62,023 nt of DNA from an uncultured Akkermansia sp. (GCA_947588735.1 CANQAD010000004.1:1-62023); one strand, 5' to 3'; shown: positions 1 to 6,752, counted from the first letter of the stretch. Notes: generated by a model not told the origin, from the letters alone. A program made the numbers and translations.

Positions 1-1
1 G

Positions 2-751
2 AAAGGTGAGGGAGTGAGCAAGGATATGGAGGAGGCGGTGAAGTGGTACCGCGCGGCAGCGGAACAGGGGCATGCGCCGGCGCAGTTTAACCTTGGCGTG
101 CGCTATGCGAAAGGTGAGGGAGTGAGCAAGGATTACGCGGAGGCGGTGAAGTGGTACCGTGCGGCAGCGGAACAGGGGTATGCAAGAGCGCAGAGTAACC
201 TTGGCGTGTGCTATGCGAAAGGTGAGGGAGTGAGCAAGGATCTAGCGGAGGCGGTGAAGTGGTATCGTAAGGCAGCGGAACAGGGGTATGCAAGAGCGCA
301 GTTTAACCTTGGCGTGTGCTATGCGAAAGGTGAGGGAGTGAGTAAGGATCTAGCAGAGGCAGTGAAGTGGTATCGCAAGGCGGCAGATCAGGGACTTGCG
401 CCGGCGCAGTTTGCCCTCGGCGTGTATTATGAAAACGGCTGGGGAGTGAGCAAGGATTACGCGGAGGCGGTGAAGTGGTATCGTGCGGCAGCGGAACAGG
501 GGGATGCGGCTGCGCAGTTTAACCTTGGCTGGTGCTATGCGGAAGGTGAGGGAGTGAGCAAGGATTACGCGGAGGCGGTGAAGTGGTACCGTGCGGCAGC
601 GGAACAGGGGGATGCGGCTGCGCAGTTTGCCCTTGGCTTATGCTATAAGAGAGGCTTCGGTGTGCGAAGAGATCTAAAGGAGGCGAAACGGTGGTTTCAA
701 AAAGCGGCGAAGCAGGGGTATCAGATGGCGCTTTTTGAGTTGAGTAAGTAA
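2..751 (+). CDS. Sel1-repeat (SLR/TPR-like) protein, 3' part
   Basis: The reading frame is open from base 2 and enters mid-repeat, so the gene starts upstream of the window. The GTG at 14 lies inside a repeat and is not a real start. Seven Sel1-like units are visible, six of them complete at 36 residues (108 bp), each with the pattern VSKDxxEAVKWYRxAAEQG then AQFxLGxxYxxGxG. The last unit is cut short and the protein ends ...ALFELSK. Sel1 repeats form alpha-alpha solenoids that act as protein-interaction scaffolds, often in signalling or envelope processes; the partner cannot be told from sequence. Copies 2 to 6 are nearly identical at DNA level, so copy number probably varies by recombination. 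The present stop looks secondary, because a further repeat motif follows out of frame (see the next entry). Confidence 0.85.
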   Translation, partial: KGEGVSKDMEEAVKWYRAAAEQGHAPAQFNLGVRYAKGEGVSKDYAEAVKWYRAAAEQGYARAQSNLGVCYAKGEGVSKDLAEAVKWYRKAAEQGYARAQFNLGVCYAKGEGVSKDLAEAVKWYRKAADQGLAPAQFALGVYYENGWGVSKDYAEAVKWYRAAAEQGDAAAQFNLGWCYAEGEGVSKDYAEAVKWYRAAAEQGDAAAQFALGLCYKRGFGVRRDLKEAKRWFQKAAKQGYQMALFELSK

Positions 752-849
752 GAATCTGGTCGAAGCGGTAAAATGGTATTGCGAGTCGGCAAGACAAGGG
801 CATTTATCAAACCATTTATGGAGGATGAATAATGGAAAGGTTTAACCTC
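752..849 (+). pseudogene. Out-of-frame Sel1-repeat remnant
   Basis: Reading from base 753 gives NLVEAVKWYCESARQGH, clearly the EAVKWYxxxAxQG core of a Sel1 unit, then runs to a TAA at about 847-849. It lies in a different frame from the upstream gene. The junction reads GAGTAAGTAAGAAT, in which TAAG is present twice. Removing one TAAG joins ...LSK to NLVEAVKWY in frame. The simplest reading is a 4-base tandem duplication that truncated the Sel1 protein. Confidence 0.6.
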
Positions 850-1006
850 AACACACCATACAATGACATCGTAACGGGGCTTTCCCCCTAATCGATTTAC
901 GAGCCGCCATGTGCCGGGGATAGAGGTTCTAGATGCTTCTACCCCTCCTTCCGCAACTGCGTCTATTCTACCGCAGTCCCCCTCATTTTAGCGAATCAAA
1001 TTAACC

Positions 1007-1594
1007 GTGAAAACCTATTTATTATCTGTATTACCGGGTATTCTTCCGTTGCAGGCTGCATCGTTGGGGGTTGCGATTGATGCATCGAAAGAAGCCGCTG
1101 TGCAGGAACAGGCGCTTGGGACAACGGAGGTGAGTCATGTGCAGTGCACGGTACTTGAGGCGTCTCTCTGTTCGGCATTGGTCCTTCCGGATGCCATGGG
1201 AGGAGAAAAGACGCTCTCATCACCTCAAGGCGGGCAGCTTGTACTCTTTGTGCGTGGAAAATTCTTGAATCAAGGGGCAAATAAAATTGATATGAAGCTT
1301 CCGAAATTCTGCTCTGCAGAAGGAAAGACGTATGAAGGGGAGGACCTTTACATTAAAGGGGTAAAACCCCAAGAGCTTGGTATTTCCCTGAACCCGGATC
1401 AAGAATATACTTTTGTTGCTTATTACTTCCTTCCATTGGCAGCGGTAATCGGAGGCAAACTTATCTTTGCCGATGATGAGTTTGATTCGGAGGAGCGTGG
1501 GGAGGTTGATCTGCATTTTGATCGCTCTACTTCCGTAGAGGATAAACTTACGAAAAAAGGGATCACAGAAAATCCGTTCGATGCTGAAGACTAA
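1007..1594 (+). CDS. Secreted protein, DUF4352-like fold suspected (paralogue 1)
   Basis: This 195-residue protein has an N-terminal signal peptide (MKTYLLSVLPGILPLQAASL) and is probably exported. The start is GTG at 1007, chosen because the paralogue at 2089 begins ATGAAACC at the equivalent place. The mature part has a short N-terminal segment rich in Ala and Glu, then a likely beta-sandwich. The run GGQLVLFVRGKFxNxG, followed later by LNPDQEYTFVAYYFLP and GGKLIFADD, resembles the immunoglobulin-like DUF4352/telokin pattern; that assignment is weak. Residues about 15-85 are nearly identical to the second paralogue, while the C-terminal half differs at many positions. No Shine-Dalgarno is visible. 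The spacer that follows is also similar to the spacer after paralogue 2, so gene plus spacer were duplicated as a unit. Confidence 0.75.
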   Translation: MKTYLLSVLPGILPLQAASLGVAIDASKEAAVQEQALGTTEVSHVQCTVLEASLCSALVLPDAMGGEKTLSSPQGGQLVLFVRGKFLNQGANKIDMKLPKFCSAEGKTYEGEDLYIKGVKPQELGISLNPDQEYTFVAYYFLPLAAVIGGKLIFADDEFDSEERGEVDLHFDRSTSVEDKLTKKGITENPFDAED

Positions 1595-1681
1595 AAGTTA
1601 AGAAGATTAGATCATCTCCAATAAAATTTTTGTCTCCCAGTGAAATATCATTGGGTAATCTAAACAAAACAATAAAAAACA

Positions 1682-2073
1682 ATGAATAACAACATAATCA
1701 CCACCGCGTTGCTGTTTTCAGCAACACCTATCGTCCTCACTGCATGCACGCAGAAAGACCCACAGGAAAGACTTGTGGAAATATTTGAGGAAATGAACGA
1801 GATCATGACCAAGGCACTCCGGAAAATGTCGATGACATGATTAAAAAAGTGAAAGGTATGCAAGAGGAGGCCCAAGAAATAAAAATAGCTATCGGGGATA
1901 AGAAGCTTCCCGATGGAGCGCTCAAGAAAAGAAGAGAGGAAGCGACAGGGCAAATTCTGGGTTTGTCGATTGGATACGCCATGAGGTGGAAAAAGTCAAA
2001 GGATAGTAAAAAGATGGAAGCACTCATTGATGAAATAGGAAAGGTTGTTAAACCACTGATGGAAACAATCTAA
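1682..2073 (+). pseudogene. Small lipoprotein gene split by a frameshift
   Basis: An ATG at 1682 opens a frame with a lipoprotein signal peptide and lipobox (MNNNIITTALLFSATPIVLT, then AC), continuing TQKDPQERLVEIFEEMNEI and closing at a TGA at 1838-1840. The next frame, from ATG 1837 to 2073, encodes a charged, helical 78-residue sequence (MIKKVKGMQEEAQEI...). Upstream of 1837 that second frame also reads sensibly as TPENVDDM. Adding a single base near 1816 would join MTKA to TPENVDDMIKKVKG and give one lipoprotein of about 130 residues. The two frames overlap as ATGA, so coupled translation of two polypeptides is possible, but a one-base deletion explains the pattern more simply. It lies between two paralogous secreted-protein genes, in the place where the intact lipoprotein gene at 2773 follows the second paralogue. 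Confidence 0.6.
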
Positions 2074-2088
2074 TACCAACACACCACG

Positions 2089-2676
2089 ATGAAACCTTAT
2101 ATATTATTCGCGATATTGGGCATTCTCCCCTTGCAGGCTGCATCGTTGGGGGATGCGATTGATGCATCGAAAGAAGCCGCTGTGCAGGAACAGGCGCTTG
2201 GGACAACGGAGGTAAGTCATGTGCAGTGCACGGTACTTGAGGCGTCTCTCTGTTCGGCATTGGTCCTTCCGGATGCCATGGGAGGAGAAAAAACGCTCTC
2301 ATCACCTCAAGGCGGGCAGCTTGTACTCTTTGTGCGCGGAAAATTCGCGAATCGTGGCTCGAAGAAAATCGATATGAAACTCCCGCAATTCTGTTCTGCG
2401 GATGAGAAAATGTACGAAGGGAAAGATCTATACTACAAAGGCATCAAGCCTAAGGGCCCCTTTATTTTCATCAACCCGGATGAGGAATATTCTTTCGTGA
2501 TTTATTACTTCCTTCCGCCAGCGGCGGTGATTGGCGGGAAACTTGTCTTTACCGACAACAAATTCGCTTCGAAAGCGAGGGGAGACGTTGACCTGCATTT
2601 TGATCGCTCCACTCCTGTTGAGGATGAACTTACGAAAAAAGGTATCACAGACAATCCGTTCGATGCCATGGATTAA
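2089..2676 (+). CDS. Secreted protein, DUF4352-like fold suspected (paralogue 2)
   Basis: This 195-residue exported protein is the same length as paralogue 1 and is aligned with it end to end. The signal peptide is MKPYILFAILGILPLQAASL. The DNA from the signal-peptide end to the GGQLVLFVRGKF motif differs from paralogue 1 at only a handful of bases. Beyond it, both DNA and protein diverge (KFCSAEGKTYEGEDLY versus QFCSADEKMYEGKDLY). The C-terminus keeps the motif DLHFDRST and ends NPFDAMD, against NPFDAED in paralogue 1. The start ATG at 2089 has no Shine-Dalgarno. It is followed by a spacer similar to that after paralogue 1 and by a lipoprotein gene, so the unit secreted protein plus lipoprotein occurs twice. 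Function is unknown; envelope or periplasm is the expected location. Confidence 0.75.
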   Translation: MKPYILFAILGILPLQAASLGDAIDASKEAAVQEQALGTTEVSHVQCTVLEASLCSALVLPDAMGGEKTLSSPQGGQLVLFVRGKFANRGSKKIDMKLPQFCSADEKMYEGKDLYYKGIKPKGPFIFINPDEEYSFVIYYFLPPAAVIGGKLVFTDNKFASKARGDVDLHFDRSTPVEDELTKKGITDNPFDAMD

Positions 2677-2772
2677 TCGGAAACCGGATTGATCTGCTCC
2701 CAACAAAATCTTTATCCTTTGGTGAGATGCCGGGGATAATTCAAACACAAAATAAAGACCAATACATACACC

Positions 2773-3204
2773 ATGAAAAATACAATCCTGATCTTGGCTC
2801 TATCGGCAGCACTGGCACTGAACAGCTGCGTTTCCCACAGAATGGAAGATGAGAATATCGCAAAGACGGATATACGACTTGAACAAGCGAACTATCGAGT
2901 TATCGCCACACAAGTTAAAGGAGAAAGCACCGGTTTCCATATCCTGAGCGCGGTACCAACGAGCATCCCCACAAGTCTCGCGGATTTGGGGAAATTAGCT
3001 AAACTGTCCCCGGACGGCGGCATTACGATTAAAGATGCTACTAAAGTACAGGCTATAGAAAACCTGTACAAAAATTGCGGGGATCTTCGGAATCGTCCGA
3101 CGGCCCTGATCAATCTTCGTGAGCAGACAGGGGGTACCAATTACTTTATTTTCTCGCGTCCCAAGACGACGATTACTGCCGATGTCATCGAGTTTATTCG
3201 CTAA
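2773..3204 (+). CDS. Small lipoprotein, DUF6567-like
   Basis: This 143-residue protein has a lipoprotein signal sequence (MKNTILILALSAALALNSC, lipobox LNSC with Cys19), so it should be lipid-anchored in the envelope. The mature part includes the motifs NYRVIATQVKGESTGFHILS, ENLYKNCGDLRNRPTALINL and a C-terminal strand TITADVIEFIR. That layout matches small lipoproteins of the DUF6567 type as I remember them: a glycine-containing segment, a helix with many charged residues, and a final beta-strand ending in -VIEF-. This is a resemblance, not a verified match. It is the third gene in a same-strand run of envelope proteins starting at 1007, about 100 bp after paralogue 2, and may be co-transcribed with it. 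A GC-rich hairpin follows at 3233-3264. Confidence 0.75.
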   Translation: MKNTILILALSAALALNSCVSHRMEDENIAKTDIRLEQANYRVIATQVKGESTGFHILSAVPTSIPTSLADLGKLAKLSPDGGITIKDATKVQAIENLYKNCGDLRNRPTALINLREQTGGTNYFIFSRPKTTITADVIEFIR

Positions 3205-3232
3205 GATTCTCGATTGGTACAGCGGCTATCAA

Positions 3233-3264
3233 GGCGGCAGAAATGAAGCTTCATCTCCGCCGCC
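3233..3264 (+). terminator. Hairpin after the lipoprotein gene
   Basis: GGCGGC (3233-3238) pairs with GCCGCC (3259-3264), and the interior contains the palindrome ATGAAGCTTCAT, giving a long stem. Only a short pyrimidine run (TCTCATTCTTCC) follows, so it is a candidate rather than a textbook intrinsic terminator. Confidence 0.4.
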
Positions 3265-3344
3265 TCTCATTCTTCCGGTCCCATTATTTTATCTTTCTTC
3301 CAGAGCATCGATGCAATTTCCCGTACTTAATGCAAAGCGTATGC

Positions 3345-3372
3345 TTGACACCGAAGGACTTCTCCGTATGAT
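3345..3372 (+). promoter_or_regulatory. Sigma70-type promoter for the gene at 3395
   Basis: A perfect -35 box TTGACA (3345-3350) and a -10 box TATGAT (3367-3372) are separated by 16 bp. Transcription would begin near 3379, leaving a leader of only about 15 nt before the ATG at 3395 and no Shine-Dalgarno. Confidence 0.65.
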
Positions 3373-3394
3373 TTAACAACAACCCCATCATACG

Positions 3395-3703
3395 ATGCTG
3401 ATACCCATAGTAAGTTTGTTTGCAACCATGTGTACGCCTCCGTCGGCGGAGGTAGCGGTTGTTCCGTACGCGACGCAGGAGATGATCGCCGTCGTGCGAG
3501 ACAAGAAGACGGTTGTGCTGTGCGATCCTGCGACCGGACGCTGGTTGGGAGCCGCGAAGGTTGCATGGAGTGATGGTGAAATTGTCGGGCAGCCTGTGTT
3601 GAGCGGCAACAGACTCACCGTGACTGTCGTGGAAAAGGGGCGTACGATGGTTCGTATCTATGAGATTCCCAGTTTCCGTTTGATTCAAACGATTTACCCC
3701 TGA
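3395..3703 (+). CDS. Small exported protein of unknown function
   Basis: This 102-residue protein has a hydrophobic N-terminus (MLIPIVSLFATMC) that could be a signal peptide or a poor lipoprotein signal with Cys13. The rest reads as beta-strands joined by short turns: VVPYATQEMIAVVRDKKTVV, LCDPATGRWLGAAKVAWSDG, TVTVVEKGRTMVRIYEIPSF. The segment DPATGRWLGAA looks like one blade of a beta-propeller (PQQ/WD-like), but only two or three blades would fit, so the protein is not a complete propeller. I do not recognise a family. The start is supported by the promoter that ends 22 bp upstream. It is a single-gene unit closed by the hairpin at 3715-3744. Confidence 0.6.
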   Translation: MLIPIVSLFATMCTPPSAEVAVVPYATQEMIAVVRDKKTVVLCDPATGRWLGAAKVAWSDGEIVGQPVLSGNRLTVTVVEKGRTMVRIYEIPSFRLIQTIYP

Positions 3704-3714
3704 CAGCAAACCCG

Positions 3715-3744
3715 GGGCAACCGCATTTCCTCATGCGGTTGCCC
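3715..3744 (+). terminator. Perfect 12-bp hairpin between convergent genes
   Basis: GGGCAACCGCAT (3715-3726) pairs perfectly with ATGCGGTTGCCC (3733-3744) around the loop TTCCTC. It lies between the 3' ends of the + strand gene ending at 3703 and the - strand rloB-like gene ending at 3761, so it may terminate both. The T-run (3758-3762) is 13 nt away rather than adjacent. A 32-nt version with one mismatch recurs in opposite orientation at 61945-61976, so the hairpin is also a dispersed repeat. Confidence 0.55.
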
Positions 3745-3760
3745 TGCTCGGCTCCCCTTT

Positions 3761-4420
3761 TTATTGACCTTTGAGGTGTTTGTTATTGGCAGCGGCAACT
3801 TTTAGGACACTTTGCATAAGCTTATACATACCCGTTCCGATGCACTCAGGATTTTGTGGTGTTGGGCATGGGTGTTTTTTTGCGCGCCTGATGGCAAGGT
3901 CCAAAGTTTTCAAGTTGATTTTTCCTTTATTGGATGGCACTCTCTTTTTCCGGTCATATTTCGGGAAATAGCTTTTCTTCACAAAATAAGAGTCACTCTT
4001 TGCGTCTTCTTTCCTGGGCGCTTCCTCAAAATGGAACAGGAGCCAGTATTCAAATCGCGGATTACTGATTGCGATATGATGATTGGACGACTCGCTTTCC
4101 CAGTGGGCAAGCTCTTGCCATTGTTTCTCATCTTTTCGATTCCCCTCATCTCGATCCAGCACAATCCATATTTCATCTCCCGGTTGCCTTTGTATGCCTT
4201 GAGCACTCTTCAGGAGAGCGGGGATCGTGGTGTTTTTGGGCTTTTGGTACTTGATGTTGACATCGCTCAACTCATCTGCAAGCAAATCCACAATGAGGTC
4301 CATGTAGGATCTCTCTGTAAGTTTGCCTTCAGACACAATATAAATGACCTTTCCGGATGCACGGCCTTGCATCCTTCGAAAGTTAGGGATGATGCTATTT
4401 TGAGAGTGCCGCTTTTTCAT
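3761..4420 (-). CDS. RloB-family TOPRIM protein (AbiL-type defence partner)
   Basis: This 219-residue protein has the hallmarks of RloB. An IVSEGKLTERSY segment (E31, E36) corresponds to the TOPRIM glutamate region, IWIVLDRDE (D89, D91) is the DxD metal site, and SNPRFEYWLLFHF (119-131) is the most characteristic RloB block. TOPRIM nucleases cleave nucleic acid in a metal-dependent way; RloB itself is assigned to abortive infection by association. It is the second gene of a minus-strand operon: its ATG overlaps the stop of the AAA ATPase gene by 4 bp (ATGA), implying translational coupling. The pair ATPase plus RloB matches the AbiLi/AbiLii (RloA/RloB) anti-phage arrangement. The N-terminus is basic (MKKRHSQNSIIPNFRR), as is usual in this family. 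Confidence 0.85.
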   Translation of the reverse strand: MKKRHSQNSIIPNFRRMQGRASGKVIYIVSEGKLTERSYMDLIVDLLADELSDVNIKYQKPKNTTIPALLKSAQGIQRQPGDEIWIVLDRDEGNRKDEKQWQELAHWESESSNHHIAISNPRFEYWLLFHFEEAPRKEDAKSDSYFVKKSYFPKYDRKKRVPSNKGKINLKTLDLAIRRAKKHPCPTPQNPECIGTGMYKLMQSVLKVAAANNKHLKGQ

Positions 4421-5709
4421 AGCTTCTCAGTCTCAAAATCCAATACCCGGGGAACTGCACCGAAACGCCCTTCCATGTATCCCTTGCGCAGGTTTAACTC
4501 TTTCCTATACCGAAATTCTGACAAGGGGTAGACATGAGAGACCCCATCCCTCTTTTTTTCAACAAACCATATCTCATCTCGACGGAGCAAAGTGCCCTCC
4601 ATCAATTGTACATCGTGCGTCGTAAAAATTAATTGCTGACGTACGCCTTGACGCGCCCTTTCCAGATGTTTACTGATAAGCATTTCCACCAGGGTTGGAT
4701 GCAAACTGCGATCCAACTCATCAACGACGTACACGCGTTCTTCATTGCTTTGAGAAAAAAGCATAGGCAGCAAATTCAGATAACGCATTGTACCATCAGA
4801 TTCCATTTCAAATGGAAAAACGACATGTCTTTCCTTCTCATGCGTTCGGTGCTCCATGGCCCAGCGATACGCCTTCAGCGAGTTGTCCTCCTTCATAATT
4901 TGTACCGCTCCAAAATCAGAGTACAAAACCTTTTCGTTGGAAAGGCGGAACTTCTCCAACTTTGTTTCGGATACACCGGCCTCATCCATGGGAATGTTCA
5001 TGAGATGCAATCCCGTTATTCCTGTGTCTGCTCTTCGGAGGGCCTCCCCGTACAATTCGGGGGAACTTCCCAAATCTCGCGCCAAATACATGCGTCCGCT
5101 GTTTGCTCCGATGGGGCACAACGTGTCCGTCAACCATTTGTGTACCGGAGCAACTCGTTCTGTCAATTCCGGCACCTTTAACTCAATGACCGTGCTCAGG
5201 AGTATCTTTTCTTTAGGAAGAGAACTCCCCAGTTGCTCGGCATATTGGCGCTCCTTCTTTCCAAGGCCTGTTCCTTTACCCAAATGAAATTTCCCCGACC
5301 TCCGTTCGTATACCACATCTCTCTTGTCCTTCTTGACTTCCATGAGTGTTTCCTCTACAACGTCCGCTGCATGTGTCCTCATGCAATACTCCCATATCCT
5401 CCCGTTTATCAGCATCCGAATGCAAAATTCCGTAGGTTCATGCAGGCTTTCTTTCTTCAGGACAAAAGGTGTCGTGTAAAAACGTCCTCTTCGTACTGCA
5501 TCATGCAGCCACGCCAAGGCCTGCACAAGAGTTGATTTCCCCGATGCACTTGCCCCATAGATCGCGGCCACAGGCAGCAACTTCATCTTGGGATTATTTG
5601 GCACCGACAAGCATGACGCCGCGTCTTCCCGTATCCTCCCCGCAATCATGTCGAATTCTTCCTTACCACCGAAAGAACGAAAATTTTTAAATGTAAAATT
5701 AATGAGCAT
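4417..5709 (-). CDS. AAA-type ATPase, RloA/AbiLi-like, defence operon
   Basis: This cytoplasmic ATPase is about 430 residues. I chose the ATG at 5709 rather than the in-frame ATG at 5760 because family members begin MLIxFxxxNFRSF directly, and because a TTGACA on this strand at 5747-5742 would sit inside the longer version. Walker A is GASASGKS (residues 52-59), Walker B is VYVVDELD (D330, E331), and the switch histidine is in FTTHD (H365). Between Walker A and Walker B lies a long helical insertion, as in AAA_15/AAA_21 proteins of the RecF/OLD type. The C-terminus has WFVEKKRDGVSHVYPLSEF and NLRKGYMEGRFGAVP, seen in RloA-like proteins. It is the first gene of a two-gene operon with the RloB-like protein. 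The expected role is sensing phage infection and controlling the TOPRIM effector. Confidence 0.85.
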   Translation of the reverse strand: MLINFTFKNFRSFGGKEEFDMIAGRIREDAASCLSVPNNPKMKLLPVAAIYGASASGKSTLVQALAWLHDAVRRGRFYTTPFVLKKESLHEPTEFCIRMLINGRIWEYCMRTHAADVVEETLMEVKKDKRDVVYERRSGKFHLGKGTGLGKKERQYAEQLGSSLPKEKILLSTVIELKVPELTERVAPVHKWLTDTLCPIGANSGRMYLARDLGSSPELYGEALRRADTGITGLHLMNIPMDEAGVSETKLEKFRLSNEKVLYSDFGAVQIMKEDNSLKAYRWAMEHRTHEKERHVVFPFEMESDGTMRYLNLLPMLFSQSNEERVYVVDELDRSLHPTLVEMLISKHLERARQGVRQQLIFTTHDVQLMEGTLLRRDEIWFVEKKRDGVSHVYPLSEFRYRKELNLRKGYMEGRFGAVPRVLDFETEKL

Positions 5710-5804
5710 ATTCTGCGTAAATTTGGCAGAATTGTCGAATATGTCAATACTAAAATGCAAAAAAATTACATTTCGTGGATATTTTTACTTGACCTCATCA
5801 CCGT

Positions 5805-6032
5805 CATATCCGTCCCAAGAAAGAGCATCCCCAGTCGGTAGTGAACGGCACATCGTTCAACGCAAAGCGTTGGTTATTTACGAATGACGAATTACGAATT
5901 ACGATTTGGGAAGATAGCGCGCTGGCGCGCGGGGAGGCGGAGCGTGAGCGACGGGGGAAGGTGGAACCGCGCGCGGGGGTGGTTAGAAAGCGGCGGGGAG
6001 CGGAGCCGGAACACATGGGGATTTTCGATTGA
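5805..6032 (+). repeat. Diverged copy (A) of the element at 59427
   Basis: Blocks shared in the same order with the element at 59427-59700 are: GTCCCAAGAAAxAGCAxCCCC; a GGTxGTxAAxGGCAxATC block; GGTxATTTAxGAATxACGA with ACGAATT-type heptamers (5880-5907); a short GC hairpin (GCGCGC/GCGCGC around 5927-5940); GGAGCGxxAGCGACGxxGGA with GGAACCGCG; and GCGGGGAGCGGAGC, AACACA and GATTTTCGA. The hairpin arms differ between copies (CGAGCC/GGCTCG in the other) while still pairing. The right-hand terminal inverted repeat of the 59 kb copy was not found here, so this is probably a degraded or one-ended copy. Confidence 0.6.
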
Positions 6033-6102
6033 CGTCGTAACTCGTCAATCGTAAATGTTGTGGCACATTTCACTTTTTTCTTGCCTTTTGTGCTATTTTT
6101 AC

Positions 6103-6132
6103 TTGACTCCGCACCCATCAAAGAGCTATCAT
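6103..6132 (+). promoter_or_regulatory. Possible promoter upstream of the HicB-like gene
   Basis: TTGACT (6103-6108) and TATCAT (6127-6132) are separated by 18 bp. This would give a leader of about 145 nt containing the repeat segments before the ATG at 6285. No closer promoter with two good boxes was seen. Confidence 0.4.
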
Positions 6133-6151
6133 GCGCCCACTTCTTAAAGAT

Positions 6152-6202
6152 TGCGCAAGGCGCACATGAGCAACAAATCGTAATTCGTAAATCGTCAATC
6201 GT
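6152..6202 (+). repeat. CGCACATGA repeat plus heptamers, copy 1 of 3
   Basis: TGCGCAAGGCGCACATGA, then GCAACAAATCGT (6152-6181), is followed by reverse-complement heptamers AATTCGT, AAATCGT, CAATCGT (6182-6202). The first part recurs at 8169-8198. The order CGCACATGA, CAA, then heptamers recurs inverted at the window end (61982-62023). Confidence 0.65.
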
Positions 6203-6284
6203 AAATGTCGTGACAACGACGACGCCAGGCGCTATCAAGAACGCGAAGTACGCCGGGCCATAGCAACCGTAGAAAAATCACGCC

Positions 6285-6722
6285 ATGAAAAAGAATACTA
6301 AAAAAACAGCCAAACTCTTTACGCGCATCATCCGCTGGAGCAAGGAGGACAACTGCTATATCGGATCGCTTCCGGAAATCGCTCCCAACTGCTGCCATGG
6401 CGATACCATCGCTGACGTCTCTTCTCAACTCGACGACATCGCTGAAATCTCCCTCGCCAACTGCACCGCCTGCGGCATCCCCTACGATCCGCCCGGCAGC
6501 GCCCTCATCATCATCAACGGAGCAGAGAAAAACGTCTCCTCTGCCCAACTCGTCCTCAGCCTGCGCCGCAGTCTCGGCCTCAATCAGGGAGAATTCGCCG
6601 CCGCGCTCGGCATTTCTCAATCCACCCTCTCCAAGTGGGAAACCGGCGCCCGCCGTCCGGATGCCGCCGCTTACAAACTCCTGCGCATCCTCCGTCAAAA
6701 GCCCGACCTCATCACCGTCTGA
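6285..6722 (+). CDS. HicB-like domain fused to HTH (XRE-type) regulator
   Basis: This 145-residue protein has an N-terminal partial RNase-H-like HicB domain (about residues 8-70): FTRIIRWSKEDNCYIGSLPE, then the GDTIADVSSQLDDIAEISL helix. The C-terminal helix-turn-helix (about 84-138) reads LRRSLGLNQGEFAAALGISQ then STLSKWETGARRPD, a canonical XRE recognition region. Such proteins are the antitoxin/repressor halves of HicAB modules, but no ORF of HicA size with its dsRNA-binding fold lies on either side, so it looks like an orphan. The likely role is a DNA-binding autoregulator. The start ATG at 6285 has no Shine-Dalgarno. The next gene has its own promoter, so they are probably separate units. 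Confidence 0.85.
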   Translation: MKKNTKKTAKLFTRIIRWSKEDNCYIGSLPEIAPNCCHGDTIADVSSQLDDIAEISLANCTACGIPYDPPGSALIIINGAEKNVSSAQLVLSLRRSLGLNQGEFAAALGISQSTLSKWETGARRPDAAAYKLLRILRQKPDLITV

Positions 6723-6733
6723 TTCTCCGCATA

Positions 6734-6752
6734 GTGGCGTAGGTTGCGCCAC
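6734..6752 (+). terminator. Weak hairpin after the HicB-like gene
   Basis: GTGGCG (6734-6739) pairs with CGCCAC (6747-6752) around a 7-nt loop. There is no T-run, so termination here is uncertain. Confidence 0.25.

Larger units (their letters stand above)
5761..6284. other. Repeat-rich spacer between divergent transcription units
   Basis: No credible gene is present. The spacer holds, in order, a dispersed repeat related to the element at 59427-59779 (5805-6032), a short duplicated segment (about 6041-6064 and 6191-6214), a possible promoter (6103-6132), a TGCGCAAGGCGCACATGA repeat (6152-6169), and heptamer repeats to 6202. Minus-strand ORFs across it have no start context or recognisable domain and appear to be readings of the repeats. 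Confidence 0.6.

Noticed and set aside
14..803. Sel1 108-bp units considered as a CRISPR or VNTR locus
   Set aside because: There are no spacers of unrelated sequence; the units are in-frame protein repeats.
3284..3709. Minus-strand ORF of 141 codons and overlapping shorter ORFs opposite 3395-3703
   Set aside because: The + strand frame has a near-consensus promoter and beta-strand-like composition; the antisense frames are His/Arg-rich and look like shadows.
3812..4531. Plus-strand ORF of 239 codons opposite the RloB-like gene
   Set aside because: RloB motifs on the minus strand are unmistakable; the opposite frame has none.
5804..6238. Minus-strand ORF of 144 codons in the spacer
   Set aside because: It is composed of the dispersed repeat and heptamers and has no recognisable domain or start context. 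I treat it as non-coding, while noting similar peptides in the 59 kb copy.
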